Below, in pieces: positions 1 to 6,414 of a stretch of 12,025 nucleotides of DNA; the first letter of the stretch is position 1; every line of letters begins with the position of its first letter. Position numbers and translations under genes: made by a program. Below the pieces are notes generated by a model. The model saw only the letters and a program-made list of their open reading frames with translations. It was not told where the DNA came from and searched no databases. The DNA comes from Micrococcales bacterium UBA4448 (lineage in GTDB: Bacteria; Actinomycetota; Actinomycetes; Actinomycetales; Microbacteriaceae), in assembly GCA_002390305.1 (NCBI GenBank), contig DGPE01000031.1:1-12025 (forward strand), in the 5' to 3' direction.

Positions 1-37
1 GGTTAGCTTGAGTGCCCTTGAAAAGGTCTTATCGGAA
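1..37. other. Spacer downstream of the wecA-like gene
   Basis: These 37 bases follow the TAG stop of the last minus-strand gene. No start codon with a Shine-Dalgarno sequence and no terminator hairpin is visible in them. In related actinobacteria a small membrane protein gene and the ATP synthase operon usually come next, but nothing here proves it. Confidence 0.6.
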
Positions 38-1156
38 CTATCGGCTTTCAACTTTTCTCCTTGATTTGGTCACTCGTTTGAATGCTGGCGAATAGGTGTG
101 GATTAGCGCAAGAATCATCCAGGCACCGAAGACAATAATGACAATCGCAGGCTCAAGCCAGAAAAATAGCAACATCGAAACGGAAACCAATGTGGTCCAG
201 TGATAGAACACCAGGACTGCTCCTCGGTGGCTGTGACCGAGACCCTGAAGTTGATGATGAAGATGCTCGCTGTCAGCAGCAAAGGGCGACTTACCGCGCC
301 TCAGCCTTCGAACGACTGCGAGAAGCAAATCAAGAAGTGGAAGCAGCAGAATAAATACCGGCAGCACCAGTGGAATCAACGCCGGTAATAGGTCACTGCT
401 GGTAACAGTGGCCGGGTCAATTGATCCGGTCACCGCAATTGCACTTGCAGCCATCATTAGCCCAAGCAACATTGCCCCAGAATCACCCATGAAAATCTTC
501 GCCGGGCTGAAGTTATGAGGTAAAAAGCCTGCGATTGCCCCAAGCACCACCGCCGAAAGCATGCCCGCGGTTGAAAAGTAGTTGGTTGGTGAAGCTTGCT
601 GTGCAAGAAGATAGGTGTAAACAAAAAAGGTCAGAGTTCCGATTCCGACAACTCCGGCGGCAAGGCCATCAAGGCCATCAATAAAGTTCACGGCATTCAT
701 CACCAGAACAACTACAAAAACTGTTATCGCCAGTGACACCCCAAAACTGCCCACTGTCAGGCCGCCGATTGGAAGCGAAACTATCTGCACCCCGCCGGAG
801 GCGAGAATCCAGGCGGCAGCCATCTGGCCACCCATTTTCGCGGTCCAGTCAAGCTCAATGAGGTCATCCAGTAAGCCGATGACCATGATCAGGCCGCCAG
901 CTCCAACGATTGCCCAGATAGGTCCCGGGTTTTGAAACACCGACTCGAACCAGCCAAAGCTGCCGGCAGTCACAATTCCTGCAACTATCGATATAAAAAG
1001 GGCAATTCCACCAATTCTTGGGGTTGGATTTTTGTGGACATCCCGCTCACGAATTGCCGGGTGTATATCGTATTTTTTTGCGAGAAACCTGACGCCCCAG
1101 GTCGCCAAGTAGCTAACCACCGCGGTGATTAGTGCTACCAGCAGATAAGCCCGCAC
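38..1156 (-). CDS. wecA: Undecaprenyl/decaprenyl-phosphate GlcNAc-1-phosphate transferase (WecA/TagO/MraY superfamily)
   Basis: This 372-residue polytopic membrane protein should transfer a sugar-1-phosphate, most likely GlcNAc-1-phosphate, from a UDP-sugar to the polyprenyl phosphate carrier on the cytoplasmic face, the first step of a cell-wall glycan or arabinogalactan-type linker. Family motifs appear in order: PRIGG (46-50), the Mg-binding DD at 97-98, NFIDGLDG (157-164), MGDSG (223-227) and HLHH (298-301), the last being the WecA/TagO-type histidine motif. About ten hydrophobic segments span the length, and the C-terminus is basic. It starts with GTG at 1156, overlapping the tsaC stop by one base (TAGTG), and AGAGG at 1164-1168 lies 7 nt upstream. 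It lacks the features expected of MraY itself, which normally sits in the division/cell-wall cluster. The sugar and the final polymer cannot be read from the sequence. The position matches rfe (Rv1302) of M. tuberculosis. Confidence 0.88.
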   Translation of the reverse strand: MRAYLLVALITAVVSYLATWGVRFLAKKYDIHPAIRERDVHKNPTPRIGGIALFISIVAGIVTAGSFGWFESVFQNPGPIWAIVGAGGLIMVIGLLDDLIELDWTAKMGGQMAAAWILASGGVQIVSLPIGGLTVGSFGVSLAITVFVVVLVMNAVNFIDGLDGLAAGVVGIGTLTFFVYTYLLAQQASPTNYFSTAGMLSAVVLGAIAGFLPHNFSPAKIFMGDSGAMLLGLMMAASAIAVTGSIDPATVTSSDLLPALIPLVLPVFILLLPLLDLLLAVVRRLRRGKSPFAADSEHLHHQLQGLGHSHRGAVLVFYHWTTLVSVSMLLFFWLEPAIVIIVFGAWMILALIHTYSPAFKRVTKSRRKVESR

Positions 1157-1818
1157 TAGTCGACCTCTAGCTCCACATCACCGATAATGCTGCGAATCCG
1201 CTCCAGTGAGATAGCTCCTTTTCTAACAACTCGAATTGCCTCGCCATCGCGCACCTGCGTCAAGTCAAGGATCGTCGACGCTTCACCCTTTGGCGAGCCA
1301 CCACCGTCAAGGTAAACAGGCACCGAATCACCGAAATAATCAACGGCCTGTTGGGCATTTACTGCTGCCGGTTTTCCAGTTGTATTGGCGCTAGAAACAG
1401 CCAAGGGTCCAACATCTTCCAGTAGCGCGAGAGTAATTTTGTGATCTGGCACGCGGAGTGCTACCGTGCCCCTGGTTTCACCTAAATCCCAATCAAGAGA
1501 CTGTTGGGCCTTTAGCACAAGAGTTAGGGCGCCCGGCCAAAATGCGGCCGCCAACTGATTTGCTACCAAGGGTAAATCAGCAGCCAGGGCTGACAGTGTC
1601 TCAACCTTAGGAATAAGCACCGGTGGAGGTGCAGTTTTATCTCTGCCCTTGGTGCTCAAAAGCAATTCGACACCTTTGTGGCTAAAAGCATCGGCGGCAA
1701 TCCCGTAGACAGTGTCGGTTGGTATCACTACAACTTCATGGCGCTGCAGTGCAACCTTGGCCTGTCTGAATCCAGTCAACAGATCAGTGTCGACTGCGCA
1801 ATCGTAAACTCGCTGCAT
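1156..1818 (-). CDS. tsaC: L-threonylcarbamoyladenylate synthase (TsaC/Sua5/YwlC family)
   Basis: This 220-residue protein has the YrdC/TsaC domain only. It makes threonylcarbamoyl-AMP from threonine, bicarbonate and ATP, the first step of t6A37 formation in tRNAs that read ANN codons, and acts in the cytoplasm. Visible motifs are PTDTVYGI (33-40), the Lys/Arg stretch KGRDKTAPPPVL (57-68), FWPGALTLVL (93-102) and SSANTTGKPA (142-151), the threonine/ATP-binding region. There is no C-terminal Sua5 domain, so the protein is the short TsaC form. The ATG at 1818 has GGAGG at 1824-1828, 5 nt upstream, inside the 12-nt gap after prmC. The gene overlaps the next start by one base. Its substrate threonine is the product of ThrB and ThrC, encoded upstream in the same gene run. 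Confidence 0.95.
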   Translation of the reverse strand: MQRVYDCAVDTDLLTGFRQAKVALQRHEVVVIPTDTVYGIAADAFSHKGVELLLSTKGRDKTAPPPVLIPKVETLSALAADLPLVANQLAAAFWPGALTLVLKAQQSLDWDLGETRGTVALRVPDHKITLALLEDVGPLAVSSANTTGKPAAVNAQQAVDYFGDSVPVYLDGGGSPKGEASTILDLTQVRDGEAIRVVRKGAISLERIRSIIGDVELEVD

Positions 1819-1830
1819 GTCTGCCTCCGG

Positions 1831-2667
1831 TTATCTAATGGCACTCACTGCACGCAGACGCCCTGTTGGGTCTGGGTGCACTTGAACACTGCGCCAGTTA
1901 TTCTCCAATAGTAATTCACAGATCACATCGGACTGGCCATCTGCATGCTCCAAGACGAATAAGCCGCCCTCCCTTAGCGCTAGCTTCACGCCGGAGGCCA
2001 GATCCCTTATAACATCAAGCCCGTCTTCTCCCCCGTAAAGAGCCAAACCTGGATCGTGGTCCCTGACTTCGGGATCGATAGGAACCATGTTGTTAGGAAT
2101 GTATGGCGGGTTTGAGATAACTAGGTCAAATGTTGGTAGATCTTCGAGTGACTCAAGGAAATCGCCAATAATTAGCGTGATGTTTGCATTTAGGTTGGCG
2201 AAGTTCTCAGCGGCAAAGGTTGCCGCTTCCTCTGAGATTTCAATTGCGGTCACGATCGCGTTGGTCTCTGTTGCGATTGCAAGCGCAATAGCGCCGGATC
2301 CGGTACCAATATCTAGCGCCGTTGGTTCTGCTGGCAAAAGATTTAGAAAATCGATCGCAATTTGAACGACCTGTTCTGTTTCAGGCCGCGGGATGAATAC
2401 TCCAGGACCAACCTTCAGCTCCATAGAGCGAAACGGCGCCGTTCCTAGAAGATGCTGGAGTGGGATTCTGGTGCAGCGACGCTCAACCAGGTCACCAAAA
2501 CCCTCACCAACCAATAGGTCAGGATTCAAAAACATTCTCCCGGCTAGTTCACCCCTGGATATGCCCAAGAAGTAACTGAGCAGAATTTCCGATTCGGCTT
2601 TAGCCGATGTAATGCCGGCCGAGGCCAAGCTATCTTGAGCCTCAGCCAGTGCAGTTGAGGCCAACAT
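1831..2667 (-). CDS. prmC: Peptide chain release factor N5-glutamine methyltransferase (PrmC/HemK)
   Basis: This 278-residue SAM-dependent methyltransferase modifies the glutamine of the GGQ motif in release factors, which raises their peptide-release activity. The N-terminal helical domain (about 1-85) binds the release factor. The Rossmann methyltransferase domain follows, with PRPETE (93-98), the SAM-binding loop ALDIGTGSGAIALA (117-130) and the diagnostic NPPY (186-189) that holds the target glutamine. The length is normal. The ATG at 2667 shares one base with the prfA stop (TGATG). The Shine-Dalgarno is weak (GAGAG near 2671-2675), so re-initiation by ribosomes finishing prfA is likely. 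The direct coupling to prfA, its substrate gene, supports the call. Older annotations name this gene hemK, but a role in haem synthesis is not supported for the family. Confidence 0.96.
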   Translation of the reverse strand: MLASTALAEAQDSLASAGITSAKAESEILLSYFLGISRGELAGRMFLNPDLLVGEGFGDLVERRCTRIPLQHLLGTAPFRSMELKVGPGVFIPRPETEQVVQIAIDFLNLLPAEPTALDIGTGSGAIALAIATETNAIVTAIEISEEAATFAAENFANLNANITLIIGDFLESLEDLPTFDLVISNPPYIPNNMVPIDPEVRDHDPGLALYGGEDGLDVIRDLASGVKLALREGGLFVLEHADGQSDVICELLLENNWRSVQVHPDPTGRLRAVSAIR

Positions 2668-3743
2668 CAGCTCTCGCCGAGGGCTGCCAACTGAGCTTCT
2701 TCATCGGTCTGAATGCAAGATTGCACAACCGGCTCCAAAGCGCCGTCCATAACCTGATCAAGGTTGTAAGACTTATAGCCGGTACGGTGATCGGCGATTC
2801 TGTTTTCAGGGAAGTTATAGGTTCGAATACGTTCTGAGCGGTCCATGCTGCGAACCTGAGATTTTCTCGCCGCCGATTGCTCTGCATCTATCTCTTCCTG
2901 CTGAGCCGCAAGAATTCGCGCCCGCAGCACTCGCATCGCCGCTTCACGGTTTTGCAATTGAGACTTTTCATTCTGCATTGAAACCACAATGCCTGTGGCT
3001 AAGTGGGTAATCCGAACCGCAGAGTCGGTGGTGTTCACTGACTGGCCACCCGGGCCAGATGAGCGAAACACGTCAATCCGGATGTCGTTAGGAGAAATAT
3101 CTACTTCTTCAGGTTCGTCTACCTCTGGAAAGATCAAAACGCCAACAGCCGAGGTGTGAATTCTTCCTTGAGTCTCTGTGACTGGAACTCGCTGCACTCG
3201 GTGAACGCCACCTTCGTATTTCATGTGCGCCCAAACACCCTGTGCTGGGTCAGTGACATTGGCTTTCATGGCAACCTGAACATCTTTGATGCCACCCAGA
3301 TCGCTTTCAGTTTTGTCTAGAATTTCTGTCTTCCACCCCTTAGAAGTTGCGTAATGCAAGTACATTCGAAGCAGATCCGCTGCAAACAGCGCAGACTCTG
3401 CGCCACCTTCACCGGCCTTGATTTCCAAAATTGCATCGCGACCATCGTCAGGATCCCTCGGAATCAAAAGTCGGCGTAGTTTTTCGCTGGCTTCAGCCAG
3501 CTGCTGTTCAAGAACTGGGAGTTCAGCTGCAAACGACTCATCTTCTTTTGCCAATTCCTGGGCAGCGGCAAGATCATCAGCGAGGCCAGTGGCTAGTTCA
3601 TCGGCCAGCATGATCGCGCTCAGAGCTGCATAACGACGATTAATCTTCTTAGCCAAGGCTGGGTTCTGGTGAACCGCCGAGTCACTGAGCTGCTCCTGCA
3701 GACTCGCGTGCTCAGACCGAAGACCCGCAAGCGAATCAAGCAA
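2667..3743 (-). CDS. prfA: Peptide chain release factor 1 (RF1), TTG start
   Basis: RF1 recognises UAA and UAG in the ribosomal A site and triggers peptide release. The protein is 358 residues from the start chosen here, the usual RF1 length. It shows the stop-codon tripeptide PVT (187-189, RF1 PxT type, not the SPF of RF2) in HRVQRVPVTE, and the catalytic GGQ at 232-234 in GPGGQSVNT. The N-terminal coiled-coil domain covers about 1-100. I chose TTG at 3743 because it gives the family-typical N-terminus (MLDSLAGL), lies one base after the rho stop and has GGAG at 3750-3753, 6 nt upstream. The longer frame opening at 3788 would add 15 residues encoded inside the rho end and without family likeness. 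The gene ends in TGA overlapping prmC, so its own termination needs RF2 rather than RF1. Confidence 0.96.
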   Translation of the reverse strand: MLDSLAGLRSEHASLQEQLSDSAVHQNPALAKKINRRYAALSAIMLADELATGLADDLAAAQELAKEDESFAAELPVLEQQLAEASEKLRRLLIPRDPDDGRDAILEIKAGEGGAESALFAADLLRMYLHYATSKGWKTEILDKTESDLGGIKDVQVAMKANVTDPAQGVWAHMKYEGGVHRVQRVPVTETQGRIHTSAVGVLIFPEVDEPEEVDISPNDIRIDVFRSSGPGGQSVNTTDSAVRITHLATGIVVSMQNEKSQLQNREAAMRVLRARILAAQQEEIDAEQSAARKSQVRSMDRSERIRTYNFPENRIADHRTGYKSYNLDQVMDGALEPVVQSCIQTDEEAQLAALGES

Positions 3744-3744
3744 C

Positions 3745-5421
3745 TTAGTCTCCGTCAGCCTCTGAAGGAACTGGCATTGACTTCTCAAGCTTCAGCAAGA
3801 ATTCAACGTTCGACGCTGTTTCCTTAAGCCTGGTCAAAACCAACTCAAGCGCTTGTTGCTGCTCTAGACCTGCAAGGGCGCGTCGAAGCTTCCAAATGAT
3901 CTTGGTCTCCTGCGGGCTCATTAGCATCTCTTCGCGCCTGGTACCAGAAGCGTTGATGTCAACAGCTGGGAAGATCCTCTTGTCAGCAAGCTGACGCGAG
4001 AGCCTAAGTTCCATGTTTCCAGTTCCCTTGAACTCCTCGAAAATGACCTCGTCCATCTTGGAACCGGTCTCAACAAGTGCTGTCGCAAGGATGGTCAGCG
4101 AACCACCAAATTCGATGTTTCTAGCTGCACCAAAGAAACGCTTCGGCGGGTAAAGGGCTGACGAGTCAACACCTCCGGAAAGAATTCGGCCGGAAGCTGG
4201 AGCGCTCAGGTTGTAGGCGCGCCCCAAACGAGTAATTGAGTCAAGCAAAATCACCACGTCGTGGCCCATTTCAACCAGACGCTTTGCCCGCTCAATCGCA
4301 AGCTCAGCAACCGTGGTGTGGTCTTCGGCTGGACGGTCGAAGGTAGAAGCAATAACTTCACCATTGACTGTTCGCTGCATGTCGGTAACTTCTTCCGGAC
4401 GCTCATCAACCAACACAACCATCAGGTGAACCTCTGGGTTATTAATGGAGATTGCGTTTGCGATGGCCTGCAATACAAGAGTCTTTCCAGCCTTCGGAGG
4501 AGAGACAATCAAGCCTCGCTGTCCCTTACCAATTGGAGCAACTAGATCGATGATTCTTGTTGAAAGCTTCTTGTTGTCAGTCTCAAGCCTCAACCTGGTG
4601 TCAGGATAGAGCGGAGTTAGCTTGCCGAATTCGACACGCTCTGCGGCCTCTTCAAGGGTCTGACCATTCAGAGATTCGACCTTGACTAACGCATTAAACT
4701 TCTGGCGCTGGTTGCTGTTTTCGCCCTCGCGAGGTTGACGGATCGAACCAACTACCGCATCTCCCTTGCGCATTCCATACTTCTTGACCTGGCCCAAAGA
4801 AACATAAACATCGTTGCTTCCAGGCAGGTAGCCAGAGGTTCTCAAGAATGCGTAGTTGTCTAGCACATCCAAGATTCCAGCTACTGGAACTAGAACATCA
4901 TCTTCTTGGATCTCTGGCTCAGCCTCATCCTGCGGCCCACGGCGTCTGTCGCCACGATCGCGGTAACGGCCACGGCGGTTGCGGTTGCCTCCACGACGGT
5001 CGTCATCACGGTCGCGCTGGTTCTCGCGGTCACCACTTCTAGTCTCGCGGTCTTCACGACTTGGGCGATCAGTTTTCTGTTCTGACTTCTGCTCAACATC
5101 GCTTGACGCACTGGTGGCCTTAGAAGCTGTATCTGCCTTGTCTGACTTTTCAGCTTTTGCTGCAGCAGGCTTATCAGCGGCATCCTTCTTGTTGCTTGTG
5201 GCGACTTCAGCCGAGGAATCTGCAGCAGCTTTAGCGGCAGGCTTCCTGCGTGCAGGTGCCTTCTTTGCTTCGGTCTTTTCGCCGGTTGTCGACTCCGAGC
5301 TGTCTGCCTTGGCTGCCTTAGTTGGCGCACTTGCTTCGGATTTTACTTTTGGCTCGGAAGTCTCTGAACTTGTTGCACGTCTTGAACGACGCACTGGCTG
5401 ATCTTGTTGGATTTCATCCAT
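3745..5421 (-). CDS. rho: Transcription termination factor Rho with a long disordered charged N-terminus
   Basis: This 558-residue hexameric RNA-dependent ATPase ends transcription of untranslated RNA. Residues 1-165 are low complexity: first Ala/Lys/Ser/Glu-rich, then Arg/Asp/Gly-rich (about 120-162, RGG-like patches). The cold-shock-type RNA-binding domain follows (about 172-250), then the ATPase core: Walker A with SPPKAGKT (307-314), Walker B VVILLDSITRLGRAYN (389-404), the Q-loop region and GAARN, R-loop ETGSKMDE (451-458) and FEEFKGTGN (461-469). The usual N-terminal helix bundle (Rho_N) is not recognisable before the disordered segment, and an in-frame stop at 5431-5433 excludes an upstream extension. 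The ATG at 5421 has no clear Shine-Dalgarno. Rho follows thrB after 75 bp and is followed one base later by prfA. Long charged insertions that help RNA binding are known in actinobacterial Rho. Confidence 0.97.
   Translation of the reverse strand: MDEIQQDQPVRRSRRATSSETSEPKVKSEASAPTKAAKADSSESTTGEKTEAKKAPARRKPAAKAAADSSAEVATSNKKDAADKPAAAKAEKSDKADTASKATSASSDVEQKSEQKTDRPSREDRETRSGDRENQRDRDDDRRGGNRNRRGRYRDRGDRRRGPQDEAEPEIQEDDVLVPVAGILDVLDNYAFLRTSGYLPGSNDVYVSLGQVKKYGMRKGDAVVGSIRQPREGENSNQRQKFNALVKVESLNGQTLEEAAERVEFGKLTPLYPDTRLRLETDNKKLSTRIIDLVAPIGKGQRGLIVSPPKAGKTLVLQAIANAISINNPEVHLMVVLVDERPEEVTDMQRTVNGEVIASTFDRPAEDHTTVAELAIERAKRLVEMGHDVVILLDSITRLGRAYNLSAPASGRILSGGVDSSALYPPKRFFGAARNIEFGGSLTILATALVETGSKMDEVIFEEFKGTGNMELRLSRQLADKRIFPAVDINASGTRREEMLMSPQETKIIWKLRRALAGLEQQQALELVLTRLKETASNVEFLLKLEKSMPVPSEADGD
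3750..3753 (-). promoter_or_regulatory. Shine-Dalgarno GGAG that fixes the prfA TTG start
   Basis: The minus strand reads GGAG 6 nt before the TTG at 3743, inside the last codons of rho. No ATG or GTG in the prfA frame lies at a suitable distance. This supports TTG as the true start and coupling to rho translation. Confidence 0.75.
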
Positions 5422-5496
5422 GTTTATTGTTTACTCATTTCTTTGCGGCGAATTGCCGTTATTTGAAAACTTTGAAAAAAGATACAGTGGCGGGCT
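5422..5496 (-). promoter_or_regulatory. thrB-rho spacer: candidate rho leader/promoter region
   Basis: This is the only gap above 12 nt between the ten minus-strand genes. It is A+T-rich compared with the genes and holds a tandem 9-bp repeat (5461-5478), a TATCTT that could act as a weak -10, a 4-bp-stem hairpin (5446-5458) and a four-codon reading frame ending 2 nt before rho. No convincing -35 partner and no intrinsic terminator are seen. A promoter or autoregulatory leader for rho is plausible by position but not shown by sequence. Confidence 0.4.
5461..5478. repeat. Tandem 9-bp direct repeat in the rho leader
   Basis: The plus strand reads atttgaaaa then ctttgaaaa directly after it; eight of nine bases match between the copies. 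The pair lies about 40-57 bp upstream of the rho start. Simple A+T-rich composition could produce it by chance. Confidence 0.6.
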
Positions 5497-6414
5497 TTAG
5501 TTGCCTGATCCAGACTGCACCCCAACACTAGCACCTTTAACATCAACTGCAAGCGGTAAAACTTTCCATGCTGGAAAAGCAGCTTCGGTAATTGCAATTG
5601 CCGCAACCCTTTTCACGGGGTCATCTTCAAGAACTAAGACCGATGGCCCGGCACCGGATACCACCGCTGGGTGACCATCTTGACGGAGTCTTTCAATCAG
5701 GGTAGATGTTTCCGGCATCGCACTGGATCGATAGTTCTGGTGCAACCTGTCCTCGGTCGCAGTGAGCATTAGCTCGGGGCTCTGCGTCAAAGCTGCAACT
5801 AGAAGCGCTGACCGTGAGACATTGAAGACCGCATCGGTGTGTGGAACAGATTCCGGCTGCAGGCTTCTTGCAAGCTTTGTTGACATTTGGTGTGGGGGCA
5901 CCAGAACAAGCGGCGAAACACCCCTGTGCACAGTGAGCTTCTTATGAAAAGGCTTTCCAGCGTCGTCCACCCAAGCAACGGTCAAGCCGCCGAATAGGGC
6001 GGGAGCGACATTGTCTGGATGTCCCTCAAGCTCGGTGGCAAATTCAAGCAGTTGTTGCTCAGAGATTTCTACTTCATCCTGGAGCAAACCCGCTGCAAGC
6101 ATCACACCACCAGCGACCGCGGCTCCAGAGGATCCCATTCCCCTGCCGTGAGGAATGTTGTTCTGGCAGGTGATTTTCAAGCCGGGTACTTTCTTGCCGA
6201 GCCTTTCAAAAACAAGTGCAAGTGAGCGGTAAATCAAATTTGTTTCGTCCAGCGGTATTTCGCCGGCGCCCTCGCCGTTGACGATGATTTCAAGGCCCGA
6301 GGATGTTTCAGTTGCCTGATACTCATCATAGAAAGACAGTGCCATGCCGAAGGTATCAAAGCCGGGCCCCAGGTTTGCTGAGGTTGCAGGAATCTTTACT
6401 TGGACGTTCTTCAT
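5497..6414 (-). CDS. thrB: Homoserine kinase
   Basis: This 305-residue GHMP-family kinase phosphorylates homoserine with ATP to O-phosphohomoserine, the substrate of ThrC. GHMP motifs are present in order: ATSANLGPGFD near 10-20, the ATP-binding glycine-rich loop IPHGRGMGSSGAAVAGG (87-103), GHPDN (131-135) and the C-terminal SGAGPSVL (253-260). The length fits the family. The ATG at 6414 overlaps the thrC stop by four bases (ATGA), and GGAG at 6423-6426 lies 8 nt upstream. It closes the amino-acid part of the run, since the 75-bp spacer before rho follows. Together with hom and thrC it completes aspartate semialdehyde to threonine. Confidence 0.97.
   Translation of the reverse strand: MKNVQVKIPATSANLGPGFDTFGMALSFYDEYQATETSSGLEIIVNGEGAGEIPLDETNLIYRSLALVFERLGKKVPGLKITCQNNIPHGRGMGSSGAAVAGGVMLAAGLLQDEVEISEQQLLEFATELEGHPDNVAPALFGGLTVAWVDDAGKPFHKKLTVHRGVSPLVLVPPHQMSTKLARSLQPESVPHTDAVFNVSRSALLVAALTQSPELMLTATEDRLHQNYRSSAMPETSTLIERLRQDGHPAVVSGAGPSVLVLEDDPVKRVAAIAITEAAFPAWKVLPLAVDVKGASVGVQSGSGN

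Noticed and set aside
3744..3788. Longer prfA start inside rho
   Set aside because: The extra 15 residues do not resemble RF1, while the TTG at 3743 has a good Shine-Dalgarno and gives the standard length.
4890..5330. 146-codon second frame on the minus strand inside rho
   Set aside because: It is a shifted reading of the same low-complexity rho segment, Arg/Gln/Leu-rich without domain likeness, and the main frame has clear Rho motifs downstream.
4979..5401. 140-codon open frame on the plus strand
   Set aside because: It lies antisense to the low-complexity N-terminal part of rho, where repetitive codons keep other frames open. It is Ser/Ala/Arg-rich with no recognisable domain.
5446..5458. 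Hairpin in the thrB-rho spacer as an intrinsic terminator
   Set aside because: The stem is only 4 bp and no T run follows on the minus strand; the six-T run lies upstream of it.
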